From CAZZIZ01 sp964654535 (GTDB taxonomy: Bacteria; Bacteroidota; Bacteroidia; Chitinophagales; UBA2359): a DNA stretch of 14,089 nt. A model generated the notes under the pieces. The model worked only from the letters and a program-made list of their open reading frames with translations. It searched no databases and was not told where the DNA came from. Location: positions 1 through 14,089 of the forward strand of contig CAZZIZ010000083.1 in assembly GCA_964654535.1 (NCBI GenBank), written 5' to 3'. The position numbers and the translations under genes were made by a program. Below, piece after piece: positions 1 to 6,419 of this stretch. Within the stretch, counting starts at the first letter, position 1. The number at the start of each line of letters is the position of its first letter.

Positions 1-2261
1 GTCATTACTGCACCAACTAGCAGGCCTCCGTTAGAGCGACCATAAATGCAGAGCTTATCCGAATTAGTATAGTTTTCGCTGATTAAGTATTCAGCGGCGG
101 CAATAAAATCGTCGAAGACGTTTTGTTTGTTTAGTTGCATTCCGGCTTGGTGCCATTCCTCACCAAACTCGCCTCCACCGCGCAAAGTTGCGGTCGCAAA
201 CACTCCTCCATTTTCAAGGAAAGGAATATAACGACTGCTGTATCCTTGCTTGATGCTAATATTGAAACCGCCATATCCATAAAGTAAGGTCGGATTGTTG
301 CCATCTAGCACGACGTCTTTTTTATGCGTTATGTGCATAGGTATCATAGTGCCGTCTTTGCTCGGATAATCCACACGGGTGGTTACAAAATCCTCTGGTT
401 TAAAAGGAACAGTTGGTTCGAAAAGAACTTCCTGTTCACCTGACTCTAAGTCATATTGAAAACTCGTTGCCGGATAAGTAGCGGCATTAAACGAATAAAA
501 GACTTCATTGCTTCCTTGCTCGGTAGAGACGCCGTTTACTGTTCCAATGGTAGGCAGAGCAATATCCTTGAGCCTTTCTCCATCTAACGAGTAGACGTAC
601 AATTTATCCGAGACATTTTCAAAGTACTTTACGACTAGCTTATCACCAGCCATATAAACGGCGTCAAGTAGACTTTCACCCTCCGGAATTACATCTTCCC
701 AATCTTCTTCTTCATATTTCTCCGCCGTAAATTTTACCAATCGATAATTTGGACTATTGCGGTCGGTCATGGCGTACATCGTTTCACCTACATTTCCTAC
801 TACCCAAAAATTCGATTCGAAATCATCAACGATGGCGTTGAATCCAAAAGATTCATAGTCCGCGCTCCGAGCGAAGAAAAGTTTGTTGTTATGTGTTCCC
901 TGCGATTCACTAATGAAAACAAATTGCTCATCCTTGCTTACGCGCGCGCCAGCACCACGTAAAGGGTTTTCTTCGTTCCAATAAACCAGTTTGTCCTCGG
1001 CCTGCTCATCACCGAGTTTATGGTAATACACTTTACGACTGGTGTTTTTCTCGCTTAATTCCTTCTCACGATTGACATCATCATAACGGCTATAAAAAAA
1101 CCCGTCTCCGAACCAAGAGATACCACTAAACTTAATATCGACTAAATGATCTTTAAGGGGCTTAGCCGTTTCGGTATTGATAACGTACAGCTCACGCCAA
1201 TCCGAGCCTCCTTCCGAAGTTAGATAAGCGAAGTGCTTTCCATCCTTGGAAAAAGACCTTCCGGCAATACTAATGGTACCATCCTCAGAAAATTTATTTG
1301 GATCAAGAAATAGTTCGCGTTCGTCGCCTAAGTTTTTGACCCTATACAATGGACTTTGATCTTGCAAACCATCATTGGCACTGAAGTAATAGTAATCGCC
1401 TTCTTTGTTAGGTAGGCCTTGTCGTTCATAGTTATAGAGCTCGCGCAGACGTTTGTTAATCTTAGCGCGATAAGGAATACCTGCTAGGTAGCTTTCTGTA
1501 ACTACGTTTTGTTCAACAACCCAATTCTTAGTTGCTTCACTGTTTTCGTCTTCCAACCACCTGTACGGATCTTTTACGTCAACACCGAAATAGTTGTCGA
1601 CTATCTCATCCATCGGAGCATTAGGGTATGCTATATTAAAATTTCTATCAAAATAGTAAGGACCCGCTTCAGCACCCCAAACTTGTTGTTCATTTTTGTC
1701 CCAAGCCTGATCCCAACTTGAAATTCCGTTTTCATCTACCAAAACTTTTGAGGTCGCATAGCTCGCTCCTCGAACTGTACTCGCGCAATTTTTTCCACCA
1801 GTCGAACCAATAAATTTATCTCCCTCTTTAGTCAAGATAATTTCACAACCCTCGAGCTCCACTAAGTTCTTGGGACTTATTTTGCTAAACTTCTCAGGTT
1901 CATTATAAGCATTGACAAAATCCTTTTCGCTTTTAATCTTATAGACTGCACTGGTAAAACTGTTCCTCCCATCTTGAGTTAACTTGTACACCCTTTGTCC
2001 GTTTGGTTTATCAAGTCCCGAGCTCATCGCTTGCTCAACATAAATCCAATAAGCGTCATTCCGATCTTGCCAAATCCGCTTCATTTGAAGCGAAACATTA
2101 TCAAAAGCCGAATCTTCTATTGATTGAAAGTGGCTATTGAAAGTTCCAGTCATCCAAGCGCAAAGGGCTTGAAAGTCTTCAGAGCTCTCTTGAGCGAATA
2201 GATTGATGCCGCCCGCCAACATAAGGGCTGTAAGCGTGTAAAGTTTTAGTTGTTTTTTCAC
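1..2261 (-). CDS. Secreted prolyl oligopeptidase (S9A) with N-terminal CpcT/CpeT-like domain; C-terminus beyond window
   Basis: Read on the minus strand from a GTG at 2261, the frame stays open for 753 codons to the window edge. Residues 1-23 form a signal peptide (KKQLK, then a hydrophobic stretch ending LFA-Q), so the product is probably periplasmic or exported. Residues about 30-204 look like the CpcT/CpeT (DUF1001) family: W36-M-T-G-x-F, YWIYVEQA at 71-78, QRVY at 89-92, G138-C139, C159 and a closing VWGAEAGPYYF. From about 210 the protein is a prolyl oligopeptidase, which cleaves short peptides after proline: DPYRWLED at 231-238, a beta-propeller region, an RGGGEFG motif and the nucleophile motif GRSNGG with Ser743. 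The catalytic Asp and His lie outside the window. GTG is preferred because an in-frame stop lies close upstream with no ATG between, and the next ATG (codon 14) would remove the basic end of the signal peptide. The peptidase call is firm; the N-terminal domain is family resemblance read by eye. Confidence 0.93.
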   Translation of the reverse strand, partial: MKKQLKLYTLTALMLAGGINLFAQESSEDFQALCAWMTGTFNSHFQSIEDSAFDNVSLQMKRIWQDRNDAYWIYVEQAMSSGLDKPNGQRVYKLTQDGRNSFTSAVYKIKSEKDFVNAYNEPEKFSKISPKNLVELEGCEIILTKEGDKFIGSTGGKNCASTVRGASYATSKVLVDENGISSWDQAWDKNEQQVWGAEAGPYYFDRNFNIAYPNAPMDEIVDNYFGVDVKDPYRWLEDENSEATKNWVVEQNVVTESYLAGIPYRAKINKRLRELYNYERQGLPNKEGDYYYFSANDGLQDQSPLYRVKNLGDERELFLDPNKFSEDGTISIAGRSFSKDGKHFAYLTSEGGSDWRELYVINTETAKPLKDHLVDIKFSGISWFGDGFFYSRYDDVNREKELSEKNTSRKVYYHKLGDEQAEDKLVYWNEENPLRGAGARVSKDEQFVFISESQGTHNNKLFFARSADYESFGFNAIVDDFESNFWVVGNVGETMYAMTDRNSPNYRLVKFTAEKYEEEDWEDVIPEGESLLDAVYMAGDKLVVKYFENVSDKLYVYSLDGERLKDIALPTIGTVNGVSTEQGSNEVFYSFNAATYPATSFQYDLESGEQEVLFEPTVPFKPEDFVTTRVDYPSKDGTMIPMHITHKKDVVLDGNNPTLLYGYGGFNISIKQGYSSRYIPFLENGGVFATATLRGGGEFGEEWHQAGMQLNKQNVFDDFIAAAEYLISENYTNSDKLCIYGRSNGGLLVGAVM

Positions 2262-2337
2262 CTTCCCAAAATAGCGAAACCACTATACTTTGCTTTGACT
2301 TAAGCTCAAAATCAGCCAATTAGGCGTAAAAAAAGCA

Positions 2338-2369
2338 TTGACACTTGTTGGTAGGATACTATATCCTTG
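2338..2369 (+). promoter_or_regulatory. Candidate Bacteroidota promoter for the saccharopine dehydrogenase gene
   Basis: TTG at 2338-2340, 21 bases, then TATCCTTG at 2362-2369, which differs in one base from the Bacteroidota -7 consensus TAnnTTTG. The transcript would start about 15 bases before the ATG at 2389. Pattern match only. Confidence 0.35.
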
Positions 2370-2388
2370 AGTCTGCTAAAACCCCCAA

Positions 2389-3585
2389 ATGCGCATAGGT
2401 ATCATTCGTGAAAGAAAAAATCCACCTGACAATAGAGTTCCATTAAGTCCAGAGCATTGTCGGACGATTCTCAATACTTATCCCGACTGGGAAATAAAAG
2501 TCGAACCTTCTCCCAATCGTTGTTTCAGCGATGATGAATATCGTGCAGAAGGCATTACTTTAAGTGAGGACCTCAACGATTGCGACATTCTATTCGGCGT
2601 GAAGGAAGTACCAATCGAATCTCTTATTCCCGAAAAACAATACTACTTTTTCTCGCATACTATAAAGGCTCAGCCGCACAATAAGAAGTTGCTAAAGGCA
2701 GCTATTGCAAAAAATATACAGCTAGTAGATTACGAATGCTTAACTGATTACAAGGGTAAGCGAATTATTGGTTTTGGAGGCTTTGCCGGAATTGTCGGCG
2801 CGCACAATGGCTTGTTGGGCTATGGAAAAAAGACTGGTCTTTTCGATATAAAACGCGCCAAAGATGCCAAGGACTTCGATGAACTAAGAGCACTCTACAA
2901 AACAATAGACTGGCCCAACTTTAGAACGGTAGTTACTGGCGGAGGGCGCGTGGCACGCGGAGCTATTACAGTAATGCGAGCTACGGGCATTCGAGAAGTT
3001 TCTCCAAAAGAGTATTTAGAACAAAAATTTGATGAACCAGTGTGGGCGAATGTCAGTAGTCGCGAATACTACCGACACAAAGAAAGTAACAAGTTTGATC
3101 GCTCCTTTTACGAACATCCTGAGAATTTTAACTGCCAATTCAGCGAGTACATTGAATTGACCGATTTAATGATTAATGGAATCTACTACGATGTAGCTGG
3201 CCCACCATTTTTCACGCTGGACGAAATGGCTCAAGACAATTTCAATATTTCGGTCATTGCAGATGTTACTTGCGACATTGCCCCAGAATCTTCGATCCCC
3301 TCTACCTTGTTTGCCTCTACAATCGCCGAGCCCTTTTTCGATTTCAATCCTAATACGCGCAAAGAAGAAGTTGCGTTTCAAGATGGAAACATCCTGATGA
3401 TGACAATTGATAATCTTCCAAATGAGCTTCCCAGAGATGCTTCGGCCCATTTCGGAGACGTACTATTAGAGAAAGTAGTTCCTGAATTGGACAATCCTCA
3501 AAGTCCCTTGATAGGCCGCGCAAGCATATGTCGAAGCGGAGGCCTTACCAGCTTTTTCACTCACCTGAGAGACTACGCCACGTAA
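2389..3585 (+). CDS. Saccharopine dehydrogenase / lysine-ketoglutarate-reductase-type NAD(P)-dependent oxidoreductase
   Basis: A 398-residue soluble protein of the alanine dehydrogenase/transhydrogenase-saccharopine dehydrogenase fold. It resembles the lysine-ketoglutarate reductase half of eukaryotic AASS and yeast Lys1, enzymes that interconvert lysine plus 2-oxoglutarate and saccharopine. Seen in the sequence: N-terminal RERKNPPDNRVPLSP, LFGVKEVP with Lys72, FFSHTIKAQ with His90 (the Lys/His pair matches the catalytic pair of Lys1 by position and context), LVDYE, the segment GFGGFAGIVGAHNG, and a glycine-rich nucleotide-binding loop GGGRVARG from residue 184. The last part contains the VIADVTCDIAPESS and SRSGG-like (CRSGG) segments common in the family. 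No partner gene for saccharopine cleavage lies in the window, so the substrate and direction are inferred, and a related imino-acid reductase role is possible. It stands alone, divergent from the peptidase gene. Confidence 0.85.
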   Translation: MRIGIIRERKNPPDNRVPLSPEHCRTILNTYPDWEIKVEPSPNRCFSDDEYRAEGITLSEDLNDCDILFGVKEVPIESLIPEKQYYFFSHTIKAQPHNKKLLKAAIAKNIQLVDYECLTDYKGKRIIGFGGFAGIVGAHNGLLGYGKKTGLFDIKRAKDAKDFDELRALYKTIDWPNFRTVVTGGGRVARGAITVMRATGIREVSPKEYLEQKFDEPVWANVSSREYYRHKESNKFDRSFYEHPENFNCQFSEYIELTDLMINGIYYDVAGPPFFTLDEMAQDNFNISVIADVTCDIAPESSIPSTLFASTIAEPFFDFNPNTRKEEVAFQDGNILMMTIDNLPNELPRDASAHFGDVLLEKVVPELDNPQSPLIGRASICRSGGLTSFFTHLRDYAT

Positions 3586-3677
3586 TACGCTGATAATCTG
3601 CATATTGTGTAATAAAATTAAAGTCCACAAGTTAACGTTTTAGCGAAAATATAGGCAGTAGAGGTGTTTGGGAGCCG

Positions 3678-3685
3678 TATATTTG
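3678..3685 (+). promoter_or_regulatory. Candidate -7 element for the lipoprotein gene
   Basis: TATATTTG is a perfect match to the Bacteroidota -7 consensus TAnnTTTG, 34 bases before the ATG at 3720. No good TTG -33 box is visible at the usual distance. The 3586-3719 gap shows nothing else that I can support. Confidence 0.35.
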
Positions 3686-3719
3686 ACGCCCTAAGAGATA
3701 ATATCTAAAAACTAGAACG

Positions 3720-4247
3720 ATGAAAAAATCAATTTTTATGCTTTTGGCTCTTGCTGTTTTTTCTTTGACAGCATGTCAACAAGCTGCAGATTCAGCCAGT
3801 AGTGCTAAAGATGCAACAATGAACGCCGCAGATAAAGCTAAGAATGCTGCCGGCACAATGAAAGACGGTATGAAGGATGGCATGAAAGGTGCTGCCGATG
3901 GAATGAAAAAAACTGCTGACGGTATGAAAGACGGCATGAAAAGTGCTGCTGACGGTGCGGCTGGTGCAGCTGGCTCTATGAAGGACGGTATGAAAGATGC
4001 TGCTGGTAAAGCTGGAGACATGGCAAAAGATGGTAAAGGTAAAATTGGCAATGCTTTAGGTAAAGCGAAAGACGCTGTAAAAGGTGCGGCCAACAAAACT
4101 GGCGACGCAATGAAAGGTGCTGCTGACAAAACTGGCGACGCAATGAAAGGTGCTGCTAATAAAACTGGTGGAGCCGTTAAGAAATTAGGCGGTAAAATCA
4201 AAAATGGAGTTAAGAAAGGCGTTGACAAAGTTGACGGAAATAACTAA
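3720..4247 (+). CDS. Small lipoprotein with LEA-like 11-residue repeats, lysine/alanine/glycine-rich
   Basis: A 175-residue protein with a lipoprotein signal peptide: MKKS, a hydrophobic core and lipobox LTAC with Cys19, so it is expected to be lipid-anchored in the cell envelope. The mature part is almost only Ala, Gly, Lys, Asp, Met, Asn, Thr and a few Ser, Val, Ile and Leu. I find no Arg, Glu, Pro, His, Phe, Tyr or Trp after the signal peptide. Residues about 45-97 carry recurring M-K-D-G-M-K and A-A-D-G-M-K units. Residues 119-174 read as five 11-residue units of the form A-[VM]-K-G-A-A-[ND]-K-T-G-D, drifting toward the end. Eleven-residue Lys/Ala-rich repeats are the hallmark of group 3 LEA proteins, which fold into amphipathic helices on drying, so a stress or envelope-stabilising role is possible but unproven. 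A strong terminator follows, making it a single-gene unit. The exact family is not recognised. Confidence 0.85.
   Translation: MKKSIFMLLALAVFSLTACQQAADSASSAKDATMNAADKAKNAAGTMKDGMKDGMKGAADGMKKTADGMKDGMKSAADGAAGAAGSMKDGMKDAAGKAGDMAKDGKGKIGNALGKAKDAVKGAANKTGDAMKGAADKTGDAMKGAANKTGGAVKKLGGKIKNGVKKGVDKVDGNN
4074..4172 (+). repeat. Three tandem 33-base units inside the lipoprotein gene
   Basis: Units at 4074-4106, 4107-4139 and 4140-4172 each encode 11 residues (AVKGAANKTGD, AMKGAADKTGD, AMKGAANKTGG). Units 2 and 3 are nearly identical at the DNA level, which suggests recent duplication. A diverged fourth unit follows at 4173-4205. Confidence 0.9.
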
Positions 4248-4270
4248 TCCATTTCTTTAATGAAATTGAG

Positions 4271-4299
4271 AGCCGCTTCTAACGAAGCGGCTTTTTTTG
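4271..4299 (+). terminator. Rho-independent terminator of the lipoprotein gene
   Basis: AGCCGCTTC (4271-4279), loop TAAC, GAAGCGGCT (4284-4292): a perfect 9-bp stem running into a T tract (4292-4298), 24 bases after the lipoprotein stop. Confidence 0.93.
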
Positions 4300-4374
4300 T
4301 GCCCTCTGGTTCGAGGCTTAACGAGTGAGTGATAGGAAGGTGCGACCGAAGGAAGCAGTCTCTTTTGTGAAGCT

Positions 4375-4411
4375 AGCAAGTGCTTAGCTCGAAGAGCTAG
4401 AAGCAATTGCT
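4375..4411 (+). other. Hairpin 1 of copy A, with GA bulge
   Basis: Outer stem AGCAAGTGCT (4375-4384) with AGCAATTGCT (4402-4411), nine pairs and one G-A mismatch. Inner stem TAGCTC (4385-4390) with GAGCTA (4394-4399), loop GAA, and unpaired GA at 4400-4401. The same layout occurs at 9108-9145 with different stem sequences. Confidence 0.8.
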
Positions 4412-4499
4412 TTAGCTGATCAAGAAGGAGACCGGAGCGAACGCGGAGCCTGGATAGCACGACCCTGAACGACCGAAGACTTGTTGGTCACGTAGCAAT

Positions 4500-4527
4500 A
4501 TCACTTTCCGCTTGCGGAAGAAGTGAT
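4500..4527 (+). other. Hairpin 2 of copy A, with GA bulge
   Basis: Outer stem ATCACT (4500-4505) with AGTGAT (4522-4527). Inner TTCCGC (4506-4511) with GCGGAA (4514-4519); the two-base TT loop implies the last pair opens. GA (4520-4521) is unpaired. It is enclosed by the perfect arms CTTGTTGGTC (4480-4489) and GACCAACAAG (4538-4547). Confidence 0.8.
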
Positions 4528-4578
4528 TTGCAAGAACGACCAACAAGACGGAGGGAGTGAAGGGGCACTCCCAAATAA

Positions 4579-5778
4579 CTAGACTGTTCTATGCGGATAA
4601 ACAGCTAAGGCTTCTCGCAAAATGGTCATTGATTTTTTCAAATCGTCTTTGTTCAACACATAGGCAAGTCGTACTTCCTGTTTGCCTAACTGCTTTGTAA
4701 AGTAAAAGCCAGAGCCCGGTGCCATCATAACGCTCGCTCCTTCGTGGTCAAATTCTTCTAACATCCATTGACAAAAATGATCGCTGTCTTTAACCGGCAG
4801 TTTGGCCATTGTATAAAAGGCTCCGCCTGGTTTTGGTGAAGTGACACCTGGTATTTTATTTAGCTCCTCGACTAGCAAATCTCTTCTTCCGATATATTCT
4901 TCAATGACCTCCTTGAAATATGACGCAGGCGTATCAAGTGCTGCCTTAGCAATATCTTCACTAATGGTCGGCGGTGACAAACGGGCCTGACAAAACTTGA
5001 GGACGGTATCCAGCACCTCTTGATTACGAGTCAGCATTGCTCCCAATCGCGCACCACAAGCGCTATAGCGTTTAGAAATAGAATCGATAACAATAGCGTG
5101 ATCATCAAGGCCTTCTAGACTTAGAACACTAACGTGCTGCTTACCATCGTAGACAAACTCACGGTACACCTCGTCCACAAAAAGAAACAAATCGTGCTTC
5201 AAGACCAATGCTTTCAGGGCTTCCAGTTCTTCTCGGGTATAAAAATATCCGGTTGGATTATTAGGATTGCAAATTAAAATGGCTTTGGTATTGGGGCCAA
5301 TTTTGCTTTCGAAGTCTTCTATGGAAGGAAGCGCGAAACCATTTTCTATACTTGCCGTTATGGGTTTTACGTTAATGTTTCCGGCCTGCGAAAAACCGAA
5401 ATAGTTCGCATAAAACGGTTCTGGAATAATTACCTCATCGCCATCATCTAGACAAGCAAACATAGAAAACAGCAGTGCTTCCGAACCTCCAGTGGTAACA
5501 ATTATTTGATCTGGTGTGACCTTAGCGTTAACGCCGTGGTAATACTTCGCCAGCTTCTCTCTATAGTCAGGTGTTCCTTGCGAGTGAATATAGGAAAGCA
5601 CTTCTGGCTTAAAACTGTAAGCCGCCTCCAATGCATTGACCGGCGTTTTAATATCCGGCTGTCCAATGTTCAAATGATAGATATGCGTCCCACGGGCTTT
5701 GGCAGCATCTGCGTAGGGAACAAGTTTTCTAATTGGGGAAGAGGGCATTCGCATTCCCTTCTGTGATACTTTAGGCAT
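4579..5778 (-). CDS. PLP-dependent class I/II aminotransferase (aspartate-aminotransferase-like)
   Basis: A 399-residue cytosolic aminotransferase of fold type I that moves amino groups between an amino acid and a 2-oxoacid. Visible hallmarks are the N-terminal MPSSPIRKLVPYA and LNIGQPDI (usual at the start of this subfamily, supporting the ATG at 5778), TTGGSEAL in the cofactor-binding region, NPNNPTG at residues 171-177, FVDEVYREF, SISKRYSACGARLG with the PLP-binding Lys236, and VRLAYV with Arg370, which in the family binds the substrate carboxylate. Length is normal. The exact amino donor cannot be read from the sequence; aspartate, aromatic or alanine activity are all possible. A strong terminator ends 14 bases before the start codon, so the gene needs a promoter inside or overlapping that hairpin, or read-through from the DUF1573 gene. 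Its stop codon overlaps the edge of repeat copy A. Confidence 0.92.
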   Translation of the reverse strand: MPKVSQKGMRMPSSPIRKLVPYADAAKARGTHIYHLNIGQPDIKTPVNALEAAYSFKPEVLSYIHSQGTPDYREKLAKYYHGVNAKVTPDQIIVTTGGSEALLFSMFACLDDGDEVIIPEPFYANYFGFSQAGNINVKPITASIENGFALPSIEDFESKIGPNTKAILICNPNNPTGYFYTREELEALKALVLKHDLFLFVDEVYREFVYDGKQHVSVLSLEGLDDHAIVIDSISKRYSACGARLGAMLTRNQEVLDTVLKFCQARLSPPTISEDIAKAALDTPASYFKEVIEEYIGRRDLLVEELNKIPGVTSPKPGGAFYTMAKLPVKDSDHFCQWMLEEFDHEGASVMMAPGSGFYFTKQLGKQEVRLAYVLNKDDLKKSMTILREALAVYPHRTV

Positions 5779-5792
5779 AGCCTAAAATTAAA

Positions 5793-5824
5793 AAACTCCG
5801 TAGCACAATTGCGCTACGGAGTTT
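5793..5824 (-). terminator. Rho-independent terminator after the DUF1573 gene
   Basis: A perfect 12-bp stem, AAACTCCGTAGC (5793-5804) with GCTACGGAGTTT (5813-5824), and an 8-base loop. Read on the minus strand it ends in a run of T, 32 bases after the DUF1573 stop. It also lies within the 5' leader of the aminotransferase gene. Confidence 0.92.
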
Positions 5825-5855
5825 CAATATTTTCAAGCGTATGAACGCTAAATGT

Positions 5856-6356
5856 TTACTTCTCGTCGACTATCGACTTTTCTTTAACTGGAACCGCTTC
5901 TTCAGTATCACCAGGAATAACCTTTCCCTTAATGAATAAACGCTTAGTTGGCGTTACTGCATTTGAGGTAATTGTGATGCCCTTGTTAAATGGTCCAGGA
6001 CGTCCCTTCGTGTTATAAGTTGCCGTAATCATTGCAGACTCGCCTGGAAGAATCGGATCTTTCGGCCAATCTGGAGTAGTACAACCGCAAGAAGCTTTCA
6101 CTCCTTGAATAATCAATGGACTTTTACCAATATTCGTAAATAAGAATTCGTGGGTGTGCTTGTCACCTTCTGGAATTTCTTCAAAGTCGTGAATTTCTTC
6201 GTTGAAGTTAAAAATTGGCTCACTGGTCTCTATGACCTCACCTTGCTCATTAATATGGAAAATGGTCTCGACTTCATCTTTTACTTCTTTTGTCTGAGCG
6301 AACAAGGCCGCATTTAGGCAAAACAAAGAGAAAATCAACACAAGCGATTTGTACAT
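5856..6356 (-). CDS. Secreted DUF1573 domain protein
   Basis: The ATG at 6356 gives a 166-residue protein with a clear signal peptide (MYKSLVLIF...ALFA-Q, cleavage after about residue 20). A longer reading from a TTG at 6419 adds 21 residues that hide the signal peptide, and that TTG fits better as a promoter box, so the ATG is chosen. The mature protein contains a DUF1573 domain, an immunoglobulin-like beta fold common in secreted Bacteroidota proteins: F-N-x-x-x-x-H-D-F, then FLFTNIGKSPLII, the SCGC motif (residues 89-92), PILPGESA and GPFNKGITITSN. The C-terminal tail is short and acidic. The molecular role of DUF1573 is unknown; the two close cysteines are typical of the family. It has its own promoter candidate and its own terminator. 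Confidence 0.9.
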   Translation of the reverse strand: MYKSLVLIFSLFCLNAALFAQTKEVKDEVETIFHINEQGEVIETSEPIFNFNEEIHDFEEIPEGDKHTHEFLFTNIGKSPLIIQGVKASCGCTTPDWPKDPILPGESAMITATYNTKGRPGPFNKGITITSNAVTPTKRLFIKGKVIPGDTEEAVPVKEKSIVDEK

Positions 6357-6388
6357 AATGGTCTGTTTTAATCTGTTTAGATCGTTTA

Positions 6389-6419
6389 TAAAGTTAATTG
6401 AAAAGGCTTCAAAAATCAA
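6389..6419 (-). promoter_or_regulatory. Candidate promoter for the DUF1573 gene
   Basis: On the minus strand, TTG (6419-6417), 20 bases, then TAACTTTA (6396-6389), one mismatch from TAnnTTTG, about 33 bases before the chosen ATG. This argues against translation starting at the TTG at 6419. Confidence 0.4.

Larger units (their letters stand above)
4322..4581 (+). repeat. Structured intergenic repeat element, copy A
   Basis: This fills most of the gap between the convergent lipoprotein and aminotransferase genes. It matches, in inverted orientation, the sequence at 8978-9199. Shared blocks are the left end (CGAGTGAG...GATAGGA...TGCGACC...AGCAGTC, 4322-4360), the core CAAGAAGG...CCTGGATA...CGACCCT (4421-4466), and the right end GGGCACTCCCAAA...AACTA (4564-4581). 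Between them lie hairpin 1 (4375-4411), hairpin 2 (4500-4527, extendable to 4495-4531), a 10-bp stem enclosing hairpin 2 (4480-4489 with 4538-4547) and a final hairpin (4553-4559 with 4566-4572). The right end runs into the aminotransferase stop codon. No convincing coding frame is present. It may be a non-autonomous mobile repeat, a structured RNA or both. Confidence 0.85.

Noticed and set aside
1..2261. CpcT/CpeT-like domain as evidence for phycobilisomes or a cyanobacterial origin
   Set aside because: Everything else in the window is Bacteroidota-like, and no phycobiliprotein or bilin gene is present; domain ancestry does not imply the same function.
3776..4228. Long open frame (150 codons) antisense to the lipoprotein gene
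   Set aside because: It is a by-product of the repetitive, strongly biased codons on the plus strand; it has no start context, no domain, and the plus-strand reading has a signal peptide, a lipobox and a terminator.
4300..4322. GGTTCGAGGC resembling the T-arm of a tRNA
   Set aside because: No acceptor stem, anticodon arm or D-arm can be built around it; the upstream bases are the lipoprotein terminator.
4257..4460. 67-codon minus-strand open frame over the terminator and repeat copy A
   Set aside because: It crosses a rho-independent terminator and the structured repeat, and shows no recognisable protein feature.
4553..4572. GGGAGTG/CACTCCC hairpin as a terminator for the aminotransferase
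   Set aside because: Read on the minus strand it has no T tract after the stem, and copy B lacks the GGGAGTG arm; kept only as part of the repeat.
4322..4581. CRISPR array or riboswitch interpretation of the intergenic repeats
   Set aside because: There are no short direct repeats with regular spacers, and both copies lie downstream of convergent genes rather than in a 5' leader.
6357..6419. Upstream TTG start for the DUF1573 protein
   Set aside because: The 21 extra residues would bury an otherwise textbook signal peptide, and the TTG coincides with a candidate promoter box.
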